NCBI RefSeq assembly: GCF_003073045.1
Contig: NC_037600.1
Location: 11,582,758-11,646,757 of the forward strand
Source: Pomacea canaliculata
Taxonomy: Eukaryota > Mollusca > Gastropoda > Architaenioglossa > Ampullariidae
DNA length: 64,000 nt
Direction: 5' to 3'
Position numbers and translations under genes: made by a program. The notes under the pieces were generated by a model. It saw nothing but the letters and a program-made list of their open reading frames with translations. It did not search any database and was not told the origin of the DNA. Below, in pieces: positions 1 through 11,009 of this stretch (positions within the stretch are counted from its first letter, which is position 1; each line of letters starts with the position of its first letter).

Positions 1-3
1 TAC

Positions 4-398
4 CTTGTGCTGTCAACAATTCGGACTGATGTGTGTTCTCTCACGACCCCTCCACCCTTCTACTCTCCGCTCTTCAGACTCATCAGCCGCGTTGTCCGTC
101 CCAGTAACTCGAATAAGTTGCGCTTAGCATCATGCGGTACCGGAGTCCCGAAACGTAAGTCACAATATCTCCCGACGTAGCCTGACAAACATCTACATCG
201 AACTTTTATAAACACTAGGGGTGTCAGTTCTGATAAAATATACCGTGCCCCCGTTGTAGCAGCGAAACTCGTCATCAGTCCCCAGCATCGACGGTAACGC
301 CAGCAGCAGCAGCAGTGCGACAAGTGCAGCACGCCTAGCGCCGCACGACACTGACCTAGGACTGCAGCTCGCTTTTAAAGTGGGTTAGAAGGACTCAT
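4..398 (-). pseudogene. EGF-like secreted peptide, copy 1 (frame-broken)
   Basis: This is the paralogue of the intact gene at 12274-12639 on the same strand. The start codon (396-398), the leucine-rich signal peptide, the CYNGG stretch and the final part RCRCLSGYVGRYC are all recognisable. Compared with the intact copy, one G is missing just after the start (near 379-383) and one base is extra near 203-212, so no single frame spans signal peptide and EGF core. It also lacks an in-frame segment of about nine codons before the C-terminus. The splice donor following the stop codon is conserved at the window edge (exon end at 4). It is probably a pseudogene; sequencing error is a weaker alternative. 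Confidence 0.6.
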
Positions 399-636
399 AT
401 TGGTCTTGGACAGTTGTCAGGACTGTAGAAATTCTTTAGAGATCGTACAATATCTTAGACCTTGTGTTGTTTTCTGACAACAGTCGCCCCTTTCTTCTAT
501 ATTACCACTAGAGATAATAACGAGTGTCCTCCAGACGATTGAGCCTGATGATAGACGGGTTAACCGTAGCTGTAACAAATATTGCTTCTCGGTGCCGTTG
601 TTCCCTCTCGTGTGCGTTGGGTAGAAAGTTCGTCTC

Positions 637-643
637 TTATATA
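637..643 (-). promoter_or_regulatory. TATA box of EGF-peptide copy 1
   Basis: Reads TATATAA followed by GAG on the minus strand, about 240 bp upstream of the start codon. The box and at least 60 bp around it are conserved in the copies at 12965-12971 and, inverted, at 11239-11244. Confidence 0.55.
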
Positions 644-1028
644 CGCGAGCAGAGAGGACCCCAGTCCACCCTCCTATTCCCACCTATTCATGTTACAGTA
701 CAGCTCCACCCCACCTCCAATCTCGTAGGTCTGCCCTCTGCTCTCACTTTCCAACCAATCATTTTAATTCTTCAGGTCCAACGGTGGATGGTACGTGTAG
801 CCACCCCAGACACCCGGCACCACGCTCATGTCCCGACCACCTCACGTGTTTGACGGTTGGAATGGAGGGGCCGCCCCCAAACTTCTCTGACAGCAGGTAG
901 GCGTAACAGTCCGAGAATAGCTGCAGTAACAAGGACACACGATAATTAGTTTTTATTTTTTCCCATTCTTTATTGTGTTTTATTTTCATCAGAAGCTGTC
1001 AGACAAGATCTACTCCCATTTCTATACA

Positions 1029-1211
1029 GCGGTCCGGTGGCGCAACGATTAGCGCCTGCCACCAATACAGTGAAATTTGGCTGCCCAGAGTTCATTTCTC
1101 GTCTCGGGCACGCTGTTCTTTCTCTGCACGTGGCTTCTGTTTACAGGGCTGGCTGCCTTGCCGTACTATAGCCTCAGTAGCTGACACGGTGTAAAACACC
1201 AATTCCCCCCT
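1029..1211 (+). mobile_element. tRNA-derived SINE
   Basis: A box-like TGGCGCAACG lies at 1038-1047 and a B box-like GTTCATTTC at 1090-1098, a spacing typical of a tRNA promoter. The body ends near GTGTAAAACACCAATTCCCC. A nearly identical copy sits at 13368-13550, but it belongs to the segmental duplication and is not an independent insertion. No target-site repeat could be defined. Confidence 0.55.
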
Positions 1212-2945
1212 CCCATTTCTATACCTCCACACCCTCCCGCAACACTAGATGAGGCAACCTTATAGTTTATGTCTTTGTCCTGAAGGTCCTGTTGACAATT
1301 TGTGGAATTTATTTCAAGTTTTACACAGCATTCAATCAGTGATACCCAGTTCATGCCTCGTGTATGGGTTCAACTTAAGGTCAAGCCCAGTGATCATCTG
1401 TATGAGTGTAAGGACAGTTGACAGTCAGCATGTATGTACGAGGACCAGCATGATTGAAATATCAACTTACATGTTTGTTGGCTGTCTGTACTTTGCATGA
1501 TCACATCCAAGCTGAATTCCTCAAAGTTTGTGTTTGCTTGATGTTGTTGTATTTTATTCTCAGGTGTGAAAAAAATTGCGTTAGTGTGTAATGCAGAAGC
1601 GAGAATATTGTTGGCGGGAAGGTGACAATGAGAATGTACACTGACTGAAAAGAGCTAAATTTTCACTCACTTTCTTTGGAAATAATTGTACATAAAATTC
1701 CTAGTTTACAACTTTGCTTGGAGGTGTATCTCGTTTTTTCGTTCTAAAATTATATTTAAAAAACCAAATCATTTCTGTCTTCCACTCACTGATGGCGTTC
1801 AAAGCAACTGCCGAAATATCTGATGGCAAAGCCGAGCCTGTGAATTGCAAATAGATTCTTTGAAAAGATGATTCATGAACTTCCTTCGAGAAAATTTATT
1901 GGAAGAAAGCAAGAGAGAAAAAGGGTTAAGAAGAATCAAATAGTTGAAGTTTCTGTATTTATGTGAAGAGAGACTTTCTACACAAAGCTGGTTTCACTCT
2001 GGTACATTTTATTCGAGACAATAATTTGGACAAGAATTTCTGTTCACTTATGTTGTCTTCTTTAGCCATGTGACCCCATGGCACAAAACCATGTCGAAAA
2101 CATGGTCAAATCCAGAGTTTCGAAATCTACTGTATCTGGATATTTTATAAATTTGAAGGTGTCCTCGAATTTGCGAAACTGTTTCTGAGATTCTTTGCAA
2201 GTAGTTTCATGAATTTCTAAACCTAGGCGTTTTCAGAATCTGCAAAATGGCGGGAGCTAAGGAGAACTCTTTCAAAAACGAGATTTGTCTTGTTCAAAAT
2301 TTATTATGCGCTATGAGGCTGTCATATGATTCCCAAGTTAATAAAAGTAATATGAAAAAATTATGTGGAATATGATCCAACATCACTTCTTTAATATTAT
2401 TTACAGTTTTCTGAAAAAATTAAAGGCTATTACTTATGATAATTGAAAATTTAAAAAATCCATCAGCCTCGTCGCGTGCCGCACAAAATCGTTTCGCGTG
2501 CCATAGGTTCGCCATCCCTGGTGTAAAACATGGAGAGCCTGACCACGTGATATCATTCCGCGCTGTACGAGCATCACGAGTATTATTTTTATCTTTGATG
2601 ATACCCGGTGTCTTTATAGCGATAGTTCAATATACGGCCACCATATTAAATATCATCTTTTAAAATTACTTATGATATCTTCGATTTCCTTCCAGATGGC
2701 GCTTGATTGAATTTTTAGAAATAAAACCTTTTATAGGATTCTGGAGTTTAAATTTTAAGAAATATAAGATCTTTTTCATAGCAGCTGAAATGTATATGAA
2801 GTGAATCATAATAATACAGTAAATAATGATGGCAGTGATAGGCAGGCTGGGAGTGAACTCTTGCAAGAGTGCTAAGACACTTTCCTGAACTACTGCTGAC
2901 CAAACATGGCTGACTAATTGTAAAGTTGATAAGTTTGTATGGCCT
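1212..2945. other. AT-rich duplicated DNA without recognised genes
   Basis: No convincing reading frame was found. The block repeats at 13551-13745 plus 16655-18058 in copy 2. The stretch 1885-2125 is missing from copy 2, while copy 2 has about 47 bp near 17216-17262 that copy 1 lacks. Part of it (about 1762-2093) also has an older, more diverged copy at 10265-10603. Confidence 0.6.
2466..2517. mobile_element. hAT-type terminal sequence
   Basis: Read on the minus strand from 2517 the sequence starts CAGGGATGGCGAACCTATGG and continues with a GGCACGC-rich part, the form of many hAT/Charlie-like terminal inverted repeats. The same end is present in copy 2 near 17567-17618. The opposite end and the target duplication could not be fixed. 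The diverged copy at 10845 rejoins exactly to the right of this end, consistent with the element being absent there. Confidence 0.45.
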
Positions 2946-2958
2946 GCACAATGATGCG

Positions 2959-4394
2959 AGTTCTCTGGTTTTAGTTTCTGTAACATGATTTTTTTGACAT
3001 GGTGGGGTTGTTAGCCCTACCACAACCTATTTTACCTCTAGGTGAGGTGTCCACCTTAGTCGCCTCTTACGACATGCCTGGCTGGATGGCAGGGACCCTA
3101 TTCTTACAATGCTTGCTAGGCAAGCATACCCCGGGGTCCCACAGACTGACGGCAACTCTTGAGAAAGACCTCCGACCACAGCAAGCAGGATTTCGCCCTG
3201 GGCGATCCTGCTCTGTTTACATCTTCATTCTGCGACAGATTCTGGAGCAGAGCAACGAATGGAACACACCGCTGTACATCAATTTCATCGACCTGGAGAA
3301 GGCTTTTGACAGCATCCACCGCGAATCCTTATGGAAGATACTGAGGCATTATGGAGTCCCTGCAAAACTTGTTCAGGTCATTGCAATGCTGTACAGCGAT
3401 TTCAAATCCCAGGTTGTCTATGACACGGAGCTCACAGACCCCTTCAACGTCAGTACCGGAGTGAAGCAGGGCTGCATTCTGTCGCCGTTCCTCTTCATCC
3501 TGGCCATGGACTGGATCACGAAGACTTCCACCAACAGTGAGAGGAGAGGGATCAGATGGACCATGACTATGACAGCAACAACAACGCTGGAAGACTTGGA
3601 CTTTGCTGATGACATTGCCCTGCTGTCACACCGCCACCAAGACATGCATGAAAAAACAAAGGCCTGCTCAGAAACAGCAGGAAACCTTGGCTTGAAGGTC
3701 AGCACAAAGAAAACGAAAAGTATGAGAGTGAACGCCAGAGTCCAAGACGGCATCAAACTAAATGGAGAAGAGATTGAGGAAGTTGACAGTTTCACCTATC
3801 TTGGGTCCAAAATGTCAAACACCGGGGATGCGGAGGTGGAGATTCGAGCCCGACTGGCGAAAGCCAGCCAGGCCTTCGCCTCACTCAGGAGCACATGGAA
3901 GGCAAAAAACATCAGCCAGAAGATCAAGCTGAGAATCTTCAAGTCAAATGTGATCAGCACCCTCCTTTACGGATCAGAATCTTGGAAGATGACCAAAACC
4001 ATCAGTAACAAGCTTGACGTCTTCCAAAACAGATGCCTCAGGCGCATACTTAACATCTTTTGGCCAAACACCATCACCAACGAAGAACTCCACCGAAGAA
4101 CTGAAACCGAGTCCATCACCACGCAGGTTCAACAAAGGCGTTGGCGATGGATTGGACATGTGCTCCGCCAGCAGACAGCAGACCTCTCCACAGTCGCCCT
4201 ACGATGGACTCCAGACGGCCGAAGAAAACGAGGCCGCCCACAGGAAACTTGGAGAAGAACAGTGGAAAGGGAGATGAAAGGAAAAGGGCTGGACATGGGG
4301 TCATCTAGAGCGGGTTTCAGCCGATCGACATCGGTGGCGGACTCTGGTTGAGGCCTTATGTGCAACCTGATGCACGAAGAGGAATAGATAGATA
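2959..4394 (+). mobile_element. RTE-like LINE, 5'-truncated, with 13-bp target duplication
   Basis: The insertion is flanked by GCACAATGATGCG at 2946-2958 and 4395-4407, and the paralogous site in copy 2 (about 18040-18055) is empty and reads straight through. The 3' end is a short GATA-type repeat (4383-4394), as in RTE elements that end in simple repeats. Only reverse transcriptase and the downstream region remain; no endonuclease is present. The first part (2959 to about 3142) does not look like LINE coding sequence and may be a separate piece joined during insertion. It inserted after the segmental duplication. Confidence 0.85.
2999..4366 (+). pseudogene. LINE reverse transcriptase (partial)
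   Basis: An open frame of 450 codons runs to 4351, but its first 48 residues are not LINE-like. From about 3143 it shows reverse transcriptase signatures: QAGFRPGRSC, the FIDLEKAFDSIHRESLW block, GVKQGCILSPFLF and the catalytic FADD near 3601-3612. A C-terminal region follows with RRWRWIGHVLRQ and KRGRPQETW, as in the common invertebrate RTE-like endonuclease-reverse transcriptases. A frame change near 4300 loses the last part: the sequence around DRHRWRTLVEAL continues in another frame to about 4366. It is not functional because the endonuclease is missing. Confidence 0.8.
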
Positions 4395-4934
4395 GCACAA
4401 TGATGCGTGAGCACATGCAGATAAATTCACAAGGGAAAAATGTTCTTTTTTCGTTGAAATTCCTGAGCTCGAACCTTTAGTGACTCTTTTTTTTTTTTTT
4501 TTTTTTTCATCAGTCCCCTGAAGTTTCGACTTACAGAAATTCGACAGTACATGCTTTGGTTTCTATGATTACCCAACTACATCGCTATAATCTCAGGATC
4601 TTTATAAGGTGTAGGTTTAAAAGCAGTTATATTTTCTGTACTGTCTCTCAAATATTATCATGTTCTAGCCGGAATTATCAATCGTGAGGATAGTGACTTT
4701 CTATAAGCCCTATCTACAAACCGAAAGTAAAGAAATAAAGGACAAATTCTACGTTTTGACAATGTGTTGTAATATAAATGAATGTAAGAACGCGACAAAA
4801 TCTTTTTTTTTAATACCTAATCGCAATTTTATAAATTTCACTCTCATTTTTTTACTGAACACGCCACATTCCTGTAGTGACTGCGATGTACATCGAAAAA
4901 CGAAACTAAAGATAACCCTTAATCGGCAATACCT

Positions 4935-5570
4935 CCATCACGAGTATTATTTTTATCTTTGATGATACCCGGTGTCTTTATAGCGATAGTTCAATATACG
5001 GCCACCATATTAAATATCATCTTTTAAAATTACTTATGATATCTTCGATTTCTTTCCAGATGGCGCTTAATTGAATTTTGAGTTTAAATTGAGTTTAAAT
5101 TTTAAGAAATATAAGATCTTTTTCATAGCATCTTAAATGTATATGAAGTGAATCATAATAATACAGTAAATAATGATGGCAGTGCTAGGCAGGCTGGGAG
5201 TGAACTCTTGCAAGAGTGCTAAGACACTTTCCTGAACTACTGCTGACCAAACATAGCTGACTGATTGTAAAGTTGATAAGTTTGTATGGCCAGCAATATG
5301 ATGCGTGAGCACATGCAGATAAATTCACACTGGAAAAATGGGGGGTTTTTTTTTCGTTGAAATTCCTGCGCTCGAACCTTTAGTTACTCTTTTTTTTTTT
5401 TTCATCAGTCCCCTGAAGTTTCGACTTACAGAAATTCGACTGTACATGCTTTGGTTTCTATGATTGCCCAACTACATCGCTATAATCTCAGGAGCTTTAT
5501 AAGGTGTAGGTTTAAAAGCAGTTATATTTTCCGTACTATCTCTCAAATATAATCTTGTTCTAGCCAGGGC
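4935..5570. repeat. Internal re-duplication of copy-1 DNA
   Basis: This matches 2571-2958 joined directly to 4408-4670, so it represents the pre-LINE sequence. It is found only in copy 1; copy 2 has a single version (17665-18320). It therefore arose after the segmental duplication, and from a template or allele without the LINE. Confidence 0.7.
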
Positions 5571-6212
5571 CGCCGAGAGCCAGCCCGGGCCCCGGGACAG
5601 ACGACCTCTCCGGGCCCCTTGTACTTGTAATCGTAAATTATTTTCCCAGTATATAATGTATGTTTACAATTCGAATCTCAATACCTACACTTCATTCAGT
5701 AACGAAATATAGACTGCAAACAGTAGGACAAGTGCACTAGGATCTACATCACTACTTGAACATAAAGTTGTTTACATGCGAGTGGTTAGTAAATGAGGAC
5801 AAATGATGTTAAAGGATCAGACTTGTAGCACCCCGCTCCACAGACCCCCCCCCCCCCCTTAGTAAGGACTGTTACGTCAGCAGCGATGTCAAAACCTCGA
5901 CAGATTAGAACAACGGCTAGATGTATCACATAGCATTTTGTTGTAAGTGCTGCGAGTTTGTACTAAGCTCACTGACGTGCAAGGAAATGTTCTCTATGTA
6001 AGTGATTTATACTTCTACATGTAAAAAGGAAGAACCGAAGAAGTAAATGCCTAAACAAGTCTTTATCGAGTGTCGTTAATAACCTCATTAAAAAGTGTTT
6101 GCTGCGACGAACAGCAGAGCACATCAGTTATCATTGTTATCAACTTACATAACAAACACACAGCACCTATCGAAAGTCCCTTCCTATATTATTCCTTTAG
6201 CAAAACCGCACG

Positions 6213-6237
6213 CGCGCGCGCGCACACACACACACAA
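6213..6237. repeat. CG/CA dinucleotide microsatellite
   Basis: An alternating (CG)n run passes into a (CA)n run inside the 3.2-kb transposon; nothing else is notable. Confidence 0.7.
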
Positions 6238-6975
6238 TAACTACACACACGCATGCTGTTACACGTAAACAAATATCTGAACTGAACTGTCGCCTTCAGA
6301 CTCTTTAAAGCAGAAATTTTGAATTCATCCAACTTTTTACGAAGCATAAACTCGGTCGACTTCAACCGCCATCAGTCACTAGCCGTTAAAATACGTTCTC
6401 AGTTTTAGAAGACAAAGCAACTGTTTTAAAGACTAGTTAGCTAGTAAGTGTTCATACTTTTAATATTTAAGGAGATTAGAAGGTTTTGTAAAAATGACAG
6501 AAAAATAGAAATGTTTAGCATATTTTAGCTGAATCGTAATAGTTCATAGAACAAAGTTATACAGTACTAATATTGTCATTTTACCTGCTGACTAAAAACT
6601 TTGAGTTTTTCTCACAAACTTCATTATTGTCAGTCAATTTGAGACGCTAGTCACTCTCATTGACACTGATGTTCCTGCCTTGTCAAATGCTATTTGCCAA
6701 TAAACTCGATTATTATACTGTATGGTAGTGTGCGACATCGCAGTTAGTGGGGATGGAACATAGCACGCACACAGGGAGGGTGGAGGCTGGCGATGGGGGG
6801 GTCGGGTGGTCGCTGGCTGGGTGACAGCCACGTGACAGAGGGAAGGTGTAAAGGGGTCGACTAGCGACAAGATGCAGGTGCGCGGATGTGGTTGGGAGAG
6901 GTGGAGGATGAAGAGGTGAGGGGGAGAATGAGAGGAGAGAGCGAGCGAAGCCGACAATTCTTGAGAACTTTGGAC

Positions 6976-7135
6976 CAGACCTGGGCAAAGGCCTCCTGTC
7001 TCTGACCGGCCCGCCCGCCAGTATATATACTATACATACAGTATTAGGTAAAACTGAGTTAACTATATTAGTCCGGCCCTAAAACCATCCCAATTTCTCA
7101 TGCGGCCCCTTGGGAAAATTAATTGCCCACCCCTG
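6976..7135. mobile_element. 160-bp hAT MITE with perfect 8-bp target duplication
   Basis: The left end is CAGACCTGGGCAAAGGCC and the right end on the other strand is CAGGGGTGGGCAATTAATT, both typical hAT termini. The target duplication CTTTGGAC is exact (6968-6975 and 7136-7143). The sibling cassette at 7557-7570 carries an unoccupied version of the site. It is non-autonomous and is the youngest of three nested layers here. Confidence 0.88.
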
Positions 7136-7188
7136 CTTTGGACTGACGGGTAACTTCAACAAATAAAGCCGTTTTTACGAACCCTCGC

Positions 7189-7229
7189 TACTATGCCACT
7201 TTTGCTCGGTCCCGGTAGGTGGCATAGTA
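7189..7229. repeat. Perfect 11-bp hairpin
   Basis: TACTATGCCAC and its exact inverse complement GTGGCATAGTA are separated by 19 bases. It repeats unchanged in cassette B (7588-7628). Confidence 0.75.
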
Positions 7230-7293
7230 GTGAGATTTGACTGTATGCCACTTTTGTGTGACTGTTAAAAGGTACAAGTTGTTAAATTCCGCG

Positions 7294-7650
7294 CAGTGCT
7301 CGATTACTATACCGTATGGTAGTGTGGGACATGGCAGTTAGGTGGGATGGAACATAGCACGCACACAGGGAGAGTGGAGGGTGGCGATGGGGGGTGGTCG
7401 CTGGCCGGGTGACAGTCACGTGACAGAGGGAGAGCTGGAGGGAGTCGACTAGCGACAGGATGCAGGTGCGCGGATGTGGTTGGGAGGGGTGGAGGATGAA
7501 GAGGCGAGGGGGAGAATGAGAGGAGACAGCTAGCGCCAGCCGACGATTCTTGAGAGCATAGGACTGACAAGTAACTTGAACCCTCGCTACTATGCCACTT
7601 TTGCTCGGTCCCGGTAGGTGGCATAGTAGCGAGATTTGACTGTATACAGC
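7294..7650. repeat. Internal cassette of the transposon, copy B
   Basis: Sibling of the cassette at 6700-7250, without the hAT MITE and so showing the empty site. An open frame through it on the minus strand (7282-7938) has no recognisable domain and is probably fortuitous. Confidence 0.5.
7588..7628. repeat. Second copy of the 11-bp hairpin
   Basis: Same arms as 7189-7229, with a 19-base loop. Confidence 0.75.
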
Positions 7651-8747
7651 ATCATATATGACAGCTTCCTTGAAGACAACTAGCGCACAATAAGAAAGAT
7701 TCCGAGCTGGCTTTGGGGGACGGATGGTGGGTAGATAGTATCTCCTTTTTACCGGGGGCTTTGTCGGCAAAGAGCAAAAGAAGGTCGGAGGCCGATGTGT
7801 TTTTACAATGCTGGTACATCGCCGGAGGTCGTGCGATCGTCCCACACCTTTAGTTACAGTAGTCCGAGTCCTCCCCTTTCTGGTGACATAACTCTCCTCC
7901 CTACCTTTATCCCGGCCATCCACCCACCGTGCGAACACTGTCTCTACACTTAAATTACCTTTCTCATGCTAGCTTCCTCTTTATCATCCTCCTCCAGCTC
8001 CAAACTTCCCGCGACACCACCGTGATCAATTTGTAAGCCTAATATTTGCGGGACAGCAGTTTTTAAAATGTTTTGCAATAATGTGTTTTATTTTGCTGGC
8101 TGCGATAGTATTACAGGATAATATAGTCTTATTGTATCAAGGATCTACTGTGTAGACTAATGTAGTTGTTTGTTTGGTGATGGAGATACGGTTAAAAAAG
8201 TCTCAGTGTTGCTTAGTAACTACGAAAAAAAGCAGCCTTGATGTCTCTCGCTTACAGGCTGCAGCGCCAGGGGCGGGCCCCCACCATGTCGGTTCACAGA
8301 GTGGCCAGTACACACATCAGTAACATACCTGCCTGATCTCCACTGTTAAGTCCGATTTGCTTGCAGGGCCCGCCCCCTCCTCCACCTCACCCTTCCCGTA
8401 GTTGCACCTGTAGCCAGCAATCTCATGGCACAAACGTTCTTCAGGGCGGTTGACACGATAAAATCTTCAGTGTCCAGCGGCCGTCACCTCTTGGCTTGTC
8501 CAGCGAGAATATGATACCCGCTGACTACACTTCTCACGACAGGCCCCGGTACCCCGAAATTGTATTCTACAGACTTGAAACTCAACTTCTGCATGTGTAA
8601 TGCTTGGGTGTTCTGTCCTTAGACCTTTCTTTAAAAGAAAAAGAAAAGGAGAAGAAGAAAAAAAATCCACTGACCAAGGCCGGGCCCCCTTGACAGCCGC
8701 GGGCCCGGGTACAAAAGACCCCCTGTCCCACCCTCTCGTCAGGCCTG

Positions 8748-10199
8748 GTTCTAGCCGGAATTATCAATCGTGAGGATAGTAACTTTCTATAAACCCTATC
8801 TATAAACCAAAAGTAAAGAAATAAAGCACAAACTCTACGTTTTGACAATGTGTTGTAATATAAGTGAATGTAAGAACGCGACAAAATCTTTCTTTTAATA
8901 TTTTAATAATTTAAATTTTATAAATTTCACTCTCATTTTTTTTTTTTTTTTTTACTGAACACGCAACATTCCGGTAGTGAATGCGATGTACATCGAAAAA
9001 CGAAACTAGAGATAACCCTTAATCGGAAATACCCACAGCACGGTCACGTGACTTTTGAATTCCCTCGCTTGGTTTAAACTCCTCAGTGGTCTTCGACTAA
9101 GTATTCGTACTGGACATATCTCTGAACCCTTCACCCTGTCTTCACTGAAAGGCTGATAACTTGAAACCTTCCGACAAGAACGTGAGTTGTCTATTCGTAT
9201 TTTGTTTTTATTTAACATCTCAAGGCGTTCGCCCACCTGTCCAATTATCCGAGTGCGTGAGTATTGCTACAAACACGTGACTTGGTATAGTGTAGCATTT
9301 GTAGTTAAAGAATATTATGATTTAGCTAATCTGTGTTTGTGTTGAAAGACTTCAGTTTTTTCATTATTTACTGGTGCTAAAAATGATCGCAAACAACAAC
9401 ATTCGTGACACACGATCCTAGGAAGTTCGCGAATGTAAAGGGTCGCTACTCTGCAAAAGAATGCTTCGAATTTTCGTGCTTACTTCCCTTACTAGTAGCT
9501 GGGGATCGACATCGAGTAACCGCGGTAAAAGGAAAAAATATTGTGATCCAATTGCTTTTGTGGTTCTATATGAGTACAATATTGCAGTACCTTACCAAAG
9601 TTAAAAAATTATGTCTGCCAGAAAATATACAAGAACGAAGACACAAAGTATTCGGGTATGTTGTTCCTAAACTCTTCCTCATTTTCCAAAAAGGGTTCTA
9701 AAAGATAAAGTTACAAAGAAATGAGAGAAGCTCTTTTGCTGTATGCTTTATTGTCCTATAGTATAATTTGTTTTAGTCTGGCATTTTTAAGCGGGTTCTC
9801 ATAGGAAGTGGCAAAAGTCTGACAATTTTCTTGCTTCCCTGCTTTCATTGACAACTACTTAAGAAGAATTTTAGTCCATTAAGCAGTTTGACTTTGTAAA
9901 CATTTAAAACAAAGCAGAATAACTCTTGTAGTATTTGTAAAAAAAAAAAAAAAGCTAGACAAATTTAGTTTCTTAACTATTACTAAATTTTTTTCATTTT
10001 ACGGAGCCAGGATGAAATCGTAATTTTTGAAAAGGATTAATACAGTTCCCTCAAGTAGATTACTACTAATTACATTTTAAATATTATTTGTTACAACTTT
10101 ATCTTATATATATATTGTGTTTGCCTGTGTGTGTTGCGTCTATGAACTTTAGGGTATGTGTAAGTACTGAGATTATTTTAGAATGCTACTTTGTGCCTG
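8748..10199. other. Duplicated AT-rich DNA right of the transposon
   Basis: Equivalent to 18303-19919 in copy 2. A 98-codon open frame (9405-9701) has no family resemblance, and its counterpart in copy 2 is disrupted, so I do not call it a gene. Confidence 0.5.
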
Positions 10200-10264
10200 G
10201 ATATATCTATCTATATATAAATAGGGAGTTACATTTTGATTTCTTTCCTATAACAATAATAAAG

Positions 10265-10603
10265 AAATCCAGACTATTTCTGTCTTCCACTCACTGATAG
10301 TACTCAAGGCAACTGCCGAGATATCTAATGACAAAGGCGAGCCTGTGAATTGAAAATAGAGTCTTTTATAAGCTGATTCGTGTACTTCTTTCACGAAATT
10401 TAATTGCAAGAGAGCAAAAGATATCAATGGCTTAAGAAGAATCAAATAGTTGAAGTTTCTGTATTTATGTGAAGAGAGACTTTCTACACAAAGCTAGTTT
10501 CACTCTGGAATATTTTATTGCAGACAGTAATTTGGACAAGAATTTCTGTTGACTTATTTTGTCTTCTTTATTCATGTGACCCCATGGCACAACACCATGT
10601 TAA
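10265..10603. repeat. Diverged extra copy of the 1762-2093 block
   Basis: Recognisable from TTTCTGTCTTCCACTCACTG to the CCCCATGGCACAA region. It differs from copies 1 and 2 more than they differ from each other, so it reflects an older duplication. Confidence 0.65.
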
Positions 10604-10844
10604 GGACTATCCTTGTTTTTGTATCATTGTCGCCCCGATCCACAACAGATCATCGCTTCAGTCCTCATCCCGGACCGGCCAGTCATCGGGCTTGTCAGAC
10701 AGGACATGGTAAAGGTTGTGTCAGAATGTCTGCTGCCGATATCTGACACTGTGTGAGTGGGAGAGAGAGAGTGAAACAAAGAGATTGTGTGTTTGTGTTA
10801 TTATTTTACTCACTCCCTTATCAATTTATTCCATATTCATGGCC

Positions 10845-10985
10845 TGTTAGTGTAAAGGATGGAGAGCCAGATTACGTGTTTGCATTCCGCGCTATACGAG
10901 CATCACGAGTTTTATTTTTATCTTTGATGATATCGGGTGTCTTTACTGCAATAGCTCAATATACACCCACCACTTTTAATATTAC
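10845..10985. repeat. Diverged extra copy of the 2515-2650 block
   Basis: Shares GTGTAAA, GGAGAGCC, CATTCCGCGCT and the ATTTTTATCTTTGATGAT stretch. Together with 10265-10603 it forms a third, older and broken version of the duplicated unit. Confidence 0.6.
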
Positions 10986-11009
10986 TTATATCTTCGATTT
11001 CGTTTCAGA

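Larger units (their letters stand above)
6700..7250. repeat. Internal cassette of the transposon, copy A
   Basis: Starts near ATACTGTATGGTAGTGTG, runs through a G-rich block and ends in a hairpin near TGACTGTA. It matches 7294-7650 (cassette B) apart from the 160-bp MITE inserted at 6976 and about 35 bp before the hairpin. The cassette ends look like weak inverted repeats (CAGT at one end, ACTG at the other), suggesting a small Tc1/mariner/pogo-like MITE. That family call is a guess. Confidence 0.5.
5565..8747. mobile_element. Non-autonomous DNA transposon, hAT-like, 8-bp target duplication
   Basis: The target duplication GTTCTAGC lies at 5557-5564 and 8748-8755. The termini are imperfect inverted repeats: CAGGGCCGCCGAGAG on the left and, on the other strand, CAGGCCTGACGAGAG on the right (12 of 15 match), both followed by GC-rich subterminal stretches containing GGGCCC. 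The paralogous site at about 18303-18312 is empty. No transposase frame is recognisable. The interior holds simple repeats, a duplicated cassette and a nested hAT MITE. The 8-bp duplication fits hAT, but P-like superfamilies cannot be excluded. Confidence 0.75.
1..10199. repeat. Segmental duplication, copy 1 (left edge outside window)
   Basis: This stretch aligns in order and direct orientation with 12215-19919. Matches seen by eye include the EGF-peptide gene, the tRNA-type SINE, the AT-rich block around 1379-1884 and 2126-2958, the block 4408-4930, and 8748-10199. Copy 1 is interrupted by three things absent from copy 2: an RTE-like LINE, a partial internal re-duplication (4935-5570) and a 3.2-kb DNA transposon. 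Homology stops at about 10199 against 19919. Position 1 already lies in the duplicated unit, so the left edge is not visible. Confidence 0.85.

Noticed and set aside
7282-7938. 218-codon minus frame inside the transposon as a transposase
   Set aside because: No transposase motif, and it crosses duplicated non-coding cassettes.
9405-9701. 98-codon frame in the duplicated block
   Set aside because: Not kept open in copy 2 and no recognisable feature.
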